Shown in pieces: positions 1 to 10,646 of a stretch of DNA of 64,000 bases. How positions within the stretch are numbered: position 1 is the first letter of the stretch; each line of letters opens with the position of its first letter. The notes beneath the pieces were generated by a model. The model made no database searches. It was not told the origin of the DNA and saw only the letters and a list, made by a program, of their open reading frames with translations. Origin of the DNA: Mesostigma viride (Eukaryota > Streptophyta > Mesostigmatophyceae > Mesostigmatales > Mesostigmataceae); assembly GCA_009746045.1 (NCBI GenBank), contig RPFO01000497.1, positions 583,001-647,000 on the forward strand. Direction: 5' to 3'. The position numbers were made by a program, and so were the translations under genes.

Positions 1-950
1 TCGGGCCGCGTGATGATTACAGGGGCCGCGTTCGCTCCATCCTGCAACCACGCCCAGGCTGGCGCAGCGGCAGGCCGTGCGAAACGGGGACAAGCAATCA
101 GGGCAAGCAAAGTGGGAGGCGCTTTTAGTGGAAGTGGAACCTCACAACGTGCACGTTGGCAGCAATTTCCCTAGTCGAGCAGTCCCTGCCAGCTTGGGTC
201 GGGCAGATACAGACGTTGGCGCGGTTGGCATCTCGCAGCACCACTTTCAAAACTGCGAAGCAGCAGCAATGCACACACATTGCTTTTCAGCCCACGCATC
301 AACATAAAGAACAGACAGACATCCCATGCTTCGTTTCCTCCTGCAGACGCTTCAATCCCATTTCTGCCCTGGTGGCCCAAGGGCAGCCTGCGCAAAACGT
401 AACAGCCTCAAACCTTTATGATGGCATTTCAGGCTGGAGGCTAATGCGGCATGATAAGATCTACAGGTACGTGCAGGACATAAGGCAACAGCATGGTCTG
501 ACCTGAATCGGGGACGTTTTCAAGGCAGGCCGCAAGAGACAGTCCGGGTATCCCGTCACCCGGTCTGCATTTTGAGGATCTCTCAAGATCGTGGATCTCT
601 AAAGCCCATGACTGTTCTCATTGTGCATCCCCGCAATAAGGGTTGCATTTGCACAGTTGATTCTGCATCAGCAGCCCAACACCCCTTACAACGCCCCCTA
701 CTTCTTACGCCTGAAACAGTGTGGGTGACTTCTTACCTAACGCACCTTGAAAAGTGTGGGTGACTTCTTACCTATCGCACCTTGAACGGTGTGGGCGACT
801 TCTGAGGGCCTAGACTCAACAGCAGCTCAAGTTTGCATGGAATCGCTGCCTTGCCCCAATTCATGTGTGCTGAATGCCTCAGGGAGAAACTGGTTAATGC
901 AGGGGTTGTGTTACAGCACACTACTGTTGGATAGTTTTAAGTAGACATAT
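1..950. other. left edge, no exon I can support
   Basis: The minus-strand giant gene should continue into this stretch, because its last recognisable exon (1015-1249) has no stop and ends at a donor. On the minus strand at about 360-250 there is a hydrophobic run (VCLFFMLMRG, then VCALLLLRSF) that could be part of a membrane segment. It lacks a convincing acceptor/donor pair, so it is not called as an exon. Confidence 0.3.
719..803. repeat. 35-bp tandem repeat, about 2.4 copies
   Basis: A unit starting GTGTGGGTGACTTC recurs at 719, 754 and 789 (period 35). The third copy is partial and slightly diverged. It lies in the presumed 3' part or intron of the giant minus-strand gene. Confidence 0.8.
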
Positions 951-1014
951 CACACTGTATTGTTAATGACCGGCATCTATCAGGCAGGGCTTTGTGCAAC
1001 CACCAGCTTCGTAC

Positions 1015-1249
1015 CGTCTTGTACTCCTTGCGTGGGGCCACCACCGCCCACATTGCCTGTTTTGGTGCCATTGGCGGTGGCTCCATCTGTGGCTTTGTCC
1101 ACGTCCTTTTTGCCGCATATGCTGCCCCACGGCTTCAGAAACTCCAGCCTGAGCCACTGCCACCGGGAAGCCGTTTTCTCGAAAGAATCTGGCAGGTCCA
1201 TGGGCAAGCTGCCAACCATGGTGATCGTCTGGAGATGGCCAAATCCCCC
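1015..1249 (-). CDS. giant gene, exon with GHLQ...PW segment (last one visible)
   Basis: The acceptor is CTGCAG just above 1249 and the probable donor is GTACGA below 1015. The exon starts GGFGHLQTITMVGSLPMDLP and continues through a ...LRLEFLKPWG motif into an Asn/Gly-rich stretch. In green-algal secreted/membrane proteins I know a conserved segment of the form GHVQF.AMTG...LRW....PW, usually preceded by a hydrophobic helix and placed just before a polytopic membrane region. This matches it well, and the preceding exon ends TGLL in the same phase (0). The function of that family is not established. A channel-like or receptor-like surface protein is inference. The gene continues off the left edge. 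Confidence 0.6.
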
Positions 1250-1879
1250 CTGCAGGGTGAAAAGAGGCGGACGGGCGGCAGCGGAACGAGAAAAAGATGA
1301 TGCAGCAGCTAAACAGGAGTAACAATGATAGCATTTGCCGATGAGTCGATTGGAATCCATTTAGCATCACGATAATTGGACACTGGCCCTGTGTTCAATA
1401 GCAACAGTAAGTTGGATACCATATCCTGGCCATGTAGTAGTAGCCCAGCTAAGTTGGATGCAATAATTAGCCCGTTGTGCTTGTTTCTCCAGGGAAACAA
1501 TGCACCAAACGAGGATAGGCTACCCAGCTGAAAAGCGGGCCGGCAGCATACTGAACAGTGGGAGTGAACATATGGGGCGAGAACTAAGCCAACGGCTACA
1601 CAATGCTGGTGGCCCTGACTCAAACAGTTCATGATTACGAAGAGCTTATCCATGGCTCAATAGTGGTGCAGGAACAAGCCAACGGTGGCAACATGAGTGA
1701 CTCAGCATGAGCACCTTGTGTTGTTGTCTCTATACCTCACTTTCGAATGGGCGCATGGCGCTGGTTGCTGGATCCGATACACCCACGATCAAAGCAAGAA
1801 AGACAGCGGCAAGCCACCCGAGAACCAGATATGACATGTCTCATCGAGATGTGGCCACTGAGGCATGAGAGGCACGCAC

Positions 1880-2168
1880 CAGCAGCCCGGTCGGAAAAAC
1901 AGGGTTTGCTGCGATGGCACCAACTGGTGACAGTGTGCCAAGTGACGTCAACACCCCGGCCAGGGTGCTTAACGCAGCGACCAACCCGACCACCGCTTTC
2001 CCTGCCGCATCCACTTGGGTGATGGCGTCCGTGAGGGGATTGCCAGGCACAAAGGTGATGCTGAGAGTGTTGGACCGCCTGCTGGGGTTGCCTGAGAGCC
2101 CATCATAAAGCGCTCCTTCTTCCAGGTAGATGGTTGCTGTGGCGTATTCGTCGATCACCAGCGTGACT
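1880..2168 (-). CDS. giant gene, exon with second half of Big_19-like domain and hydrophobic helix
   Basis: The acceptor is TTGGTTCAG (exon begins at 2168) and the donor is GTGCGT below 1880. It opens with the second half of a Big_19-like Ig fold: VTLVIDEYATATIYL, then EGALYDGLSGNPSRRSNTL. This matches the family pattern of a tvsv.aGa..D..GN.n..S ending. An Ala/Leu/Val-rich segment follows (AVVGLVAALSTLAGVLTSLG), probably a membrane helix or an amphipathic linker, ending TGLL. The first nucleotide completes an Arg codon begun in exon 2515-2677, so the domain is split by a phase-2 intron. Confidence 0.7.
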
Positions 2169-2514
2169 CTGAACCAAGTGCCATCCAAGCTGCATGCCGT
2201 GATATAATTTTTTGACAAGGTTATTGGGTATCGCCGATGCAAACTGTGTCATGAAAGTTTACTTGGGTACGCATGAATCAGCATAGAAGAGCCAAGATGA
2301 AAGATAGGAGCCACAGTGCAGGGAATACTCAACCGGCAGATGATAGCAATATATCCAACAAACCAATCAGCTTCGCAAAACATATTCTGAAGACCAAAAC
2401 TACGATCAGCAAACAGCTCAGCAGGCATGGGTAGTCAAATGAAGCGAAACGCGAGACCTGCTGGGTTCACCATAACATATCTACAGCAGCCATGTAAGGT
2501 GGTGTGTTACTAAC

Positions 2515-2677
2515 CTGGTGGTGATGTTGTCCTCCACATATCCATTCATTACTGTGAATGCAGACGCATTGAAGGGCCTCACGACATCGCCCAAGAGATC
2601 CACAGTCACAGGCACACGACGGTCCTTTGAAAAGCTGCCCACCGGTGACGTTAGCCGTGGACGTACGCGGTCATCCC
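2515..2677 (-). CDS. giant gene, exon with first half of Big_19-like domain
   Basis: The acceptor is GTCAACAG above 2677 and the donor is GTTAGTAAC below 2515. The translation after two leading bases reads DDRVRPRLTSPVGSFSKD, then VPVTVDLLGDVVRPFNASAF and TVMNGYVEDN. This is the signature of the bacterial Ig-like Big_19 family (LTSPVG.F...PVPVTV.F...V..F.AS..TV.NG.V.), normally an extracellular beta-sandwich. The entering phase (1) matches the exit phase of the proline-rich exon, placing this domain directly after that exon's globular tail. Confidence 0.75.
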
Positions 2678-3829
2678 CTGTTGACAGTTTCCATGACAGC
2701 GGAGAGAGAAATTTGAGCATGCACTTCTTTCGTTATAAGCAAGGAGCAGACCGTCCTAACAAAATCAACAGGAAACAGACCAGGATCACATCATAACCTT
2801 TCAAATGACGACTGAGCAGAAAATCCAAAATGTCAAAAAAACACATATGTGGTGCTGCAGCTCAATATTTACACAGCAACTGTAGGCTTCTAATAGATTC
2901 TTATAGATAGATAGTTTTGTTACTTGGTACTACAGCATACATGTAAGAGTCGCCGCTTTACAGAGCAGTTGTTGCTGTGACAAAAGCAGTCGATCCCATA
3001 GGGAGACGCGGAGACTCCACCCCGATGCCTGTTCTGCCTGCTTCATATTCTTCCAGGGCACTGGTTTGTGCCCCTGGAAAATCAGCAGCAACATACCGCG
3101 ATGACGAGGCAGCCCCCCAACTATGCACAGCCAGGATCATAGGCCCTAAGCATCCATGGCCTAGAATGGGCGCAAGAGCTTGACACCAACACCAAGATTG
3201 TGGTCTACCGTAGAAACCATGTTACACCCCAAACCGATTTCGCCCTGCTAGGTCCGCTGGTGGTAGATCATGGTAATTCATGAAAGCAGAAAGGCAGTTG
3301 AATGGTCCTCAGCTACCCTCCACTCATTCTGATGAGGACCTTCCTGGTAATATAACTGAAAGTCAAACCCAATATTTTTCTTTTCTGTACGAAAGTTCCC
3401 TAGCAAGTCCACACCCATCACATTACGACAATCACAGAGGCAACTTCCTGCAGTAGCCTCCAAGCAAGGCAGAAGAATGCATGCTACTACATGCAGAAGA
3501 ATGAAGACTACCGGCCAAGCTTTTACAGTAGCCCCAAAGAAAGACGTACATGCAGAAAAATGTAGACTACGAGCCCCGGTTACAGGTGAACTAAAGGAGC
3601 TGATGCAGGGTTCAGTTCTGCTGCCCTACACAATACTCACACGCAGGACAGGCACACATACACTCATAATACATGGCTTTGCAACCGTAATATATTACTG
3701 TGATTGTGAAGGATCTAATGTGCTTTCACTCTTAAAAAGGTCAAGCCACAATGCAGGCAGCTACAAACATAGAAGCCATGGCATTACAAACTCCAGACAT
3801 GCGCCGTGTTCGTCCCGCAAAACGCATAC
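2678..3829 (-). other. intron between proline-rich exon and Big_19 exon
   Basis: The donor is GTATGC at 3829 and the acceptor is CAG at 2678-2680. It contains three diverged copies of a short CATGCAGAAGAATG-like motif at 3477-3560. I see no open frame with splice signals or family resemblance. Confidence 0.5.
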
Positions 3830-6800
3830 CCAGGTAGACCGCCGTGCGTGCGTAGGCACTGTCGTCATGCCCACAGCTGGGCGGCGCTGAATAGCGCAGA
3901 GTGACCACGAGCTTGTTCTCGCGTTTCCCCCCAAGTGCTGTCGTGTTGCCCACGAGTGACAACTTGTTGGCAGTGCTGGCAATGCCAAGCACATCCCTGC
4001 AGATGCCCTCGGCAATTGTCATGTTCACCTGGAAAGTGCCTGTGCTGCCTTCCATCGCATCATGGGTGGTTGTCCCATCCATCAGGGCCACGGTACTATC
4101 ATCGGCATCGCCTGTCTCCGCATAGGTCATGTGGAGCGCGGGATGAGACTCTTTAGAGCCAGCCATGAGGGTAACGTGTGGGCCTAGCTTCAGCTGACAC
4201 CCTGAGGGCCCGCAGTCGCGGAGAACGCCCACACCCTGGCAGGGACGCGAGAAGTGCACGTCAACGTACATGATCGTCAGCAGCCCAAACGTGCTCGTGT
4301 TGACAGAGAAGATCGGCTCTGGCCCAAAGGCAGGTGGGCCCTCTGACAGCGTGACAGCTGGCAGTGTGCACACGGGGTCATGCCCAGGGACCTGGATGGA
4401 TATAAGGCCAAATATTTCGGGGAGCCACACCTGACTGTTTAATAAAGCAAGCATGATCACCTCCTGGACCTCATCTGGAAAGGAGCCTTGCCTCCTGACC
4501 GGGACGAATGCAAGTTCTGCGATGGTGGACCCACTAGTAAGTGACAAGATCACAACCTGGCCAGCTTCCTCCAGGCCTTCCAGCGCCTCTGCCAGCTGGG
4601 ACTTAAAACTGTCAACCAGTGGCAGAAACTCGGCCAAGGGGATGGCCATGACAAACTTGGCGTTTATGGCATCTGGGCACTCGCAATCGGGCTCTGTGGG
4701 GGTGATGCCGGGGGGACACTCGGGCGGGGCTGTGCTGCAAGGGGACGGGCCAGTAAGGGTCGGCGGAGGTGCGGGAAGTTGGGACGGGGGCGGCATGTCG
4801 GGCCATGGAGGCAAGGAAGGACCCGTGCCGGTGTTTCCAACTGGTGGCTGTGACGGCGGAAGGAAAATTGGCGAGGGAGGCGGGTTTGAAATGGCAGCAG
4901 GGACATCCGGTGGAGGCAACCGAGCTGGCGGAGGCTGGCGTGTAAATGGGGTGGGTGCTGGCGAAGGGCTGGGTGGTGGTGAAGGGTTCGGCAGTGGAGG
5001 GCTGAATGGTGGAGAGCTGGGGGGCAAGGGGGTGGTTGGAGGTGGGCTGGTTAATGCAGGGCTGGCTGGTGGCGGTGGAACACCGAAAAATGGAGGGCTA
5101 AAAGGGAAAGAGATGGGTAGTGGAGGGTTGGGTGGTGGAGAGCTGGGGGGCAAGGGGGTGGTTGGAGGTGGGCTGGTTAATGCAGGGCTGGCTGGTGGCG
5201 GTGGAACACCGAAAAATGGAGGGCTAAAAGGGAAAGAGATGGGTAGTGGAGGGTTGGGTGGTGGAGGGCTGGGTAGTGGGGTGTTGGGCGGTGCACGGTT
5301 GGGTGGTAATGGAGGGCTGGGTGTGCTGGGTGGTGGAGGGCTGGGCGGTGAAGGGCTGGGCGGTGGAGGGCTGGGTGGTGGAGGGTTGGGTGGTGGTGGA
5401 GGGCTGGGTGGTGGAGGGCTGGGCGGTGGAGGGCCGGGTGGTGGTGGATGGCTGGGTAGTGGAGAGCTGGGTGGTGGAGGGCTAGGCCGTGGAGGGTTAG
5501 GTGGGTTAGGTGGTGGAGGGCTGGGCAGTGGAGGGCTGGGCGGTGGAGGGCTGGGTGGTGGTGGAGGGCTGGGCAGTGGAGGGTCAGGTGGTGGGGGGCT
5601 GGGTGGTGGAGGGTTTGGCGGTGGAGAGCTGGGTGGTGGTGGAGGGCTGGGTGGTGGAGGGCTGGGTGGTGGTGGAGGGCTGGGTGGTGGAGGGCTGGGT
5701 GGTGGAGGGCTGGGTGGTGGAGGGCTGGGTGGTGGAGGGCTGGGCCGTGGAGGGTTAGGTGGGTTAGGTGGTGGAGGGCTGGGCAGTGGAGGGCTGGGCG
5801 GTGGAGGGCTGGGTGGTGGTGGAGGGCTGGGCAGTGGAGGGTTAGGTGGTGGGGGCTGGGTGGTGGAGGGTTTGGCGGTGGAGGGCTGGGTGGTAGAGGG
5901 TTGGGAAGTGGAGGATTAGGCGGTGGAGGGTTATGTGGTGGAGGGCTGGGTTGTGGAGGGCTGGGTGGTGGAGGGCTGGGTGGTGGAGGGCTGGGTGGTG
6001 GAGGGCTGGGTGGTGGAAGGCTGGGTGGTGGAGGGCTGGGTGGTGGAGGGCTGGGTGGTGGAGGGCTGGGTGGTGGTGGAGGGCTGGGTGGTGGTGGAGG
6101 GCTGGGCGGTGGAGGGTTAGGTGGAGGAGGGTTAGGTGGTGGAGGATTGGGTGGTGGAGTGTTTGGCAGTGGAGGGTTATGTGGTGGAGGGCTGGGTTGT
6201 GGAGGGCTGGGTTGTGGAGGGCTGGGTGGTGGAGGGCTGGGTGGTGGAGGGCTGGGTGGTGGAGGGCTGGGTGGTGGAGGGCTGGGTGTTGGAGGGCTGG
6301 GCCGTGGAGGGCTGGGTGGTGGAGGGCTGGGTGGTGGAGGGCTGGGTGGTGGAGGGCTGGGTGGTGGAGGGCTGGGTGGTGGAGGGCTGGGTGGTGGAGG
6401 GCTGGGTGGTGAAGGGCTGGGTGGTGGAGGGCTGGGTGGTGGTGGAGGGCTGGGTGGTGGTGGAGGGCTGGGCCGTGGAGGGCTGGGTGGTGGAGTGCTG
6501 GGTGGTGGAGGGCTGGGTGGTGGAGGGCTGGGTGGTGGAGGGCTGGGTGGTGGAGGGCTGACTGGTGAAGGGCTGGGCGGTGGAGGGCTGGGTGGTGGAG
6601 GGCTGGGTGGTGGTGGAGGGCTGGGCGGTGGTGGAGGGCTGGGTGGTGGTGGAGGGCTGGGCGGTGGAGGGTTAGGTGGAGGAGGGTTAGGTGGTGGAGG
6701 ATTGGGTGGTAAAGTGTTTGGCAGTGGAGGGTTATGTGGTGGAGGGCTGGGTTGTGGAGGGCTGGGTGGTGGAGGGCTGGGTGGTGGAGGGCTGGGTGGT

Positions 6801-9146
6801 GGAGGGCTGGGTGGTGGAGGGCTGGGTGGTGGTGGAGGGTTAGGTGGTGGAGGGCTGGGTGGTGGTGGAGGGCTGGGCGGTGGAGGGCTAGGCGGTGGAG
6901 GGCTGGGCGGTGGAGGGCTAGGCGGTGGAGGGCTGGGCGGTGGAGAGCTGGGTGGTGGTGGAGGGCTAGGCAGTGGAGGGCTGGGCGGTGGAGGGTTAGG
7001 TGGAGGGGGGTTGGGTGGTGGAGGGTTAGGTGGTGGAGGGCTGGGTGGTGATGAAGGGCTAGGCGGTGGAGGGCTGGGCGGTGGAGGGCTAGGCGGTGGA
7101 GGGCTTGGTGGTGGAGGGCTGGGTGGCGGTGGAGGGTTAGGTGGTGGAGGGTTTGGCAGTGGAGGGTTAGGTGGAGGGGGGTTGGGTGGTGGAGGGTTAG
7201 GTGGTGGAGGGCTGGGTGGTGGTGGAGGGCTGGGCGGTGGAGGGCTAGGCGGTGGAGGGCTGGGCGGTGGAGGGCTAGGCGGTGGAGGGCTGGGCGGTGG
7301 AGAGCTGGGTGGTGGTGGAGGGCTAGGCGGTGGAGGGCTGGGCGGTGGAGGGTTAGGTGGTGGAGGGCTGGGTGGTGGTGGAGGGCTGGGTGGTAGTGGA
7401 GGGCTGGGCCGTGGAGGGTTAGGTGGGTTAGGTGGTGGAGGGCTGGGTGGTGGTGGAGGGCTGGGCGTTGGAGGGCTAGGCGGTGGAGGGCTGGGCGGTG
7501 GAGGGTTAGGTGGTGGGGGGCTGGGCGGTGGTGGAGGGCTGGGTGGTGGTGGAGGGTTGGGTGGTGGTGGAGGGTTGGGTGGTGGTGGAGGGCTGGGTGG
7601 TGGTGGAGGGCTGGGTGGTGGAGGGTTAGGTGGTGGAGGGTTGGGCAGTGGAGGGTTAGGTGGTGGGGGGCTGGGTGGTGGTGGAGGGCTGGGTGGTGGT
7701 GGAGGGCTGGGCGGTGGAGGGCTAGGCGGTGGAGGGCTGGGCGGTGGAGGGCTAGGCGGTGGAGGGCTGGGCGGTGGAGAGCTGGGTGGTGGTGGAGGGC
7801 TAGGCAGTGGAGGGCTGGGCGGTGGAGGGTTAGGTGGAGGGGGTTGGGTGGTGGAGGGTTAGGTGGTGGAGGGCTGGGTGGTGATGAAGGGCTAGGCGGT
7901 GGAGGGCTGGGCGGTGGAGGGCTAGGCGGTGGAGGGCTTGGTGGTGGAGGGCTGGGTGGCGGTGGAGGGTTAGGTGGTGGAGGGTTTGGCAGTGGAGGGT
8001 TAGGTGGAGGGGGGTTGGGTGGTGGAGGGTTAGGTGGTGGAGGGCTGGGTGGTGGTGGAGGGCTGGGCGGTGGAGGGCTAGGCGGTGGAGGGCTGGGCGG
8101 TGGAGGGCTAGGCGGTGGAGGGCTGGGCGGTGGAGAGCTGGGTGGTGGTGGAGGGCTAGGCGGTGGAGGGCTGGGCGGTGGAGGGTTAGGTGGTGGAGGG
8201 CTGGGTGGTGGTGGAGGGCTGGGTGGTAGTGGAGGGCTGGGCCGTGGAGGGTTAGGTGGGTTAGGTGGTGGAGGGCTGGGTGGTGGTGGAGGGCTGGGCG
8301 TTGGAGGGCTAGGCGGTGGAGGGCTGGGCGGTGGAGGGTTAGGTGGTGGGGGGCTGGGCGGTGGTGGAGGGCTGGGTGGTGGTGGAGGGTTGGGTGGTGG
8401 TGGAGGGTTGGGTGGTGGTGGAGGGCTGGGTGGTGGTGGAGGGCTGGGTGGTGGAGGGTTAGGTGGTGGAGGGTTGGGCAGTGGAGGGTTAGGTGGTGGG
8501 GGGCTGGGTGGTGGTGGAGGGTTGGGTGGTGGAGGAGGGCTGGGTGGTGGTGGAGGGTTAGGTGGTGGAGGGTTGGGCAGTGGAGGTTTGGGTGGTGGCG
8601 GGCTGGGTGGTGGTGGAGGGCTGGGCGGTAAAGGGGTGGGTGGTGGAGGGCTGGTTGTTGGTGGAGGAGGGCTGAGTGGTGGAGGGCTGGGTGGTGGTGG
8701 AGGGTTGGGTGGTGGAGGGTTAGGTGGTGGAGGGCTGGGTGGTGGAGGGCTGGTTGGTGGAGGGCTGGGTGGTGGAGGGCTGGTTGGTGGAGGGCTGGGT
8801 GCTGGAGGGTTGGGTGGTGGAGGAGGGTTGGGCGGTGGAGGGTTAGGTGGTGGAGGGTTGGTTGGGGGAGGTCTGGGTGGTCGTGGAGGAGGGCTGGGTG
8901 GTGGAGGGCTGGGTGGTGGAGGGTTAGGTGGCGGAGGTCTGGGTGGTGGAGGGCTGGGCGGTGGAGGTTGGATTGATGGTGGAGGGCTGGGTGGTGGAGG
9001 GCTTTGTGGTGGAGGGCTGGGTGGTGGTGGAGGGCTGAACGGTGAAGGGCTGGGCGGTGGAGGGCTGGGCGGTGGAGGGTTGGGTGGTTGTGGAGGGCTG
9101 AGTGGTGGAAGGCTGGGTGACGACGGGTTGATCAGACTTTGAGTAA
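3830..9146 (-). CDS. giant gene, 5.3-kb exon: SPPPP/NPPPP domain plus globular tail
   Basis: Entry is at acceptor AAAGGCAG above 9146 (phase 1) and exit at donor GTATGC (phase 1). The first about 1,480 residues are almost pure SPPPP, NPPPP, SPPP and LPP pentads, the hydroxyproline-rich glycoprotein composition of green-algal walls and extracellular matrix. From about 4690 down to 3830 a non-repetitive domain of about 290 residues follows (ECPDAINAKFVMAIPLAEFL, later VWLPEIFGLISIQVPG) with paired cysteines and N-glycosylation sites. I do not recognise that domain. The frame is interrupted twice, near 5855 and near 7840, each time where a G6 run of neighbouring repeat copies (plus strand) is G5. 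This is either assembly undercalling or real frameshifts. On the plus strand the exon reads as spurious GGGLGGGGLG frames. Confidence 0.75.
5011..5262. repeat. 126-bp in-frame tandem duplication in the proline-rich exon
   Basis: The segment 5011-5136 is repeated essentially exactly at 5137-5262 (period 126 = 42 codons). It includes the non-repetitive marker GGAACACCGAAAAATGG, so it is a true segment duplication and not chance similarity of pentads. Confidence 0.9.
6857..8520. repeat. 834-bp in-frame tandem duplication in the proline-rich exon
   Basis: Rare markers recur at constant spacing. TGGAGAGCTG occurs at 6941 and 7775 (834). ATGAAGGGCT (7051 and 7884), GGGCTTGGTG (7101 and 7934) and TGGTAGTGGA (7391 and 8224) recur at 833. 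The unit is 834 bp = 278 codons, and the second copy has lost one G near 7840. The copies are near identical until about 8520, so the duplication is recent. Confidence 0.9.
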
Positions 9147-10410
9147 CTGCCTTTCCAAAAGGTGAAAAGAACACAAAATCACACAGCATGCAATGCAATA
9201 AACCAATTAGTACCAGATTTTCTTCATTGAGGGACAAGCCGCGTGTAACACAAATACTATCATCACACCGCTCCCCACAGCTACAGCCTGAGCAAACGGT
9301 TGGGATGAGCACGATTTGATTGCAAGCAAGCAGGAAGGCTGATCGCGCAGAAGAAGAGCACATCCTGAAGGGGTGCCCAGCCATATGGAGGCATGGGCAC
9401 GTTTCAGTTTGCCCACAAACACTCCGTGCACAGCACGTACGCTTGTCAGCAGAAGATGTTGTCACACCCAATCCATGTCCATATCCGGGACGGTCCATAA
9501 ATCAGAAGGTTGAACACGGATAATGAAAATTTGGCTTGATCTCAATCCAAGAGTCAACACTACCACGCTTTATGTGCTAGAAAATATGGTAGGAAACACC
9601 ATCCTGGGGCCATTGCGGTCACCTTTAGCCATGGCAATGAGTCAGACTGACCAATGAGCCAGAGCACATGGCCGAGGGATCATTATCTTAGCCTAGTATA
9701 GTTTGATTTACCGATGAACCAGCACGACATGGAGAGGCGAAGATCTCTGTCTTAATGAAGCTGGTCCAATATGTGCGACTGCAGCCAGTTGGTTGCATGC
9801 CCTTCAACTCAGCAGGCAGGGCAGCTACGGTTGGAGACCTGCGAACAGTTTAAGATGATGATAATATACATCTGCTCAACTAGGCCCACCAGGCAGCTCG
9901 GTGATATGCTAATGCAACCTGCCACAGGGCACCCCCATCGGCCTCTTGCACGTGGAATCATGCAGGCTGATGCGCCACGAAAATCTGAAGCCAAAAGGGC
10001 TACTGCCTGCGCACTTGGACGGATGGCCAACACAGAGGCACGTTCAGGGCAGCACACGTTCAGGCGCTGGTGTGGTGCAGGCTGCACAAAGAGAATTACA
10101 CCCCCATCGGGGGCATGCGCTCCTGTGTCAAATCCTGTGGGCACATGGGTAGCCGGGCCACAACCAGCGGTAGCCCATCCTATGAAGCTACCATTCAAAA
10201 CATGTTGAGAAATTTACATTTGTGCCATATAGTAGTATGGTCATGATGGTATAATGGCTGTTGGACGGACCCCTGAGCCCTGAGCCGGCTCCCCCCTTGC
10301 CACACTTCATTCTCCCGAGAAATCCCCCACTGGTAAACGTGGAGTCATCTCGCGTCTGTCGCAGAAAACGAAAACGGCACGGCTGCAGTTGCAGGCCACG
10401 ATGCACGTAC
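9147..10410 (-). other. intron between Cys exon and proline-rich exon, with conserved blocks
   Basis: The donor at 10410 (GTACGTG) and the acceptor at 9147-9149 fit phase 1. Two blocks resemble the equivalent interval of the other module. One at about 9300-9480 matches about 23110-23300; the other, about 9980-10130, matches about 23700-23870 and shares the minus-strand reading QPAPHQRL...CCPERAS. The first block is not open in a common frame. The second is open in a common frame over part of its length but differs by a 2-nt indel at its start. They could be exons in alternative transcripts or simply intron sequence kept since the duplication. Confidence 0.4.
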
Positions 10411-10497
10411 CTGCGCACGTGTTGTTGCTCAAACAGCTCGGCTTATTCTGAGTGCAGCCCCAGTCGAGATCCGTAGCAGACGATGTGTTGAAGCATT
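10411..10497 (-). CDS. giant gene, module B Cys-rich exon
   Basis: This 87-nt exon, phase 1-1, sits between acceptor GAGTGCAG and donor GTACGTG. It encodes CFNTSSATDLDWGCTQNKPS followed by CLSNNTCA: four cysteines and two N-glycosylation sequons. It joins the LRR C-cap exon (12197-12285) in phase and has an equal-length paralogue at 24503-24589. It is probably an extracellular disulphide knot capping the LRR solenoid. I know no named family. Confidence 0.7.
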
Positions 10498-10646
10498 CTG
10501 CACTCAGCCGGCACGCACATCCCACACATCCATATCCACGTAGCGAATACAACGCGTGAAGAGGCCATTTAATATACCAAACCACACACGAGTTCGCTAC
10601 TTATGCGACCCTACACACACATGTCATATGGTAATAACGACTTCAT

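Noticed and set aside
4453-9142. Long plus-strand GGGLGGGGLG / VVEGWVVEG / WWRAGWWRAG frames
   Set aside because: They are antisense shadows of the SPPPP/NPPPP exon. The minus strand has splice signals, a globular continuation and a matching phase chain, and the plus strand has none.
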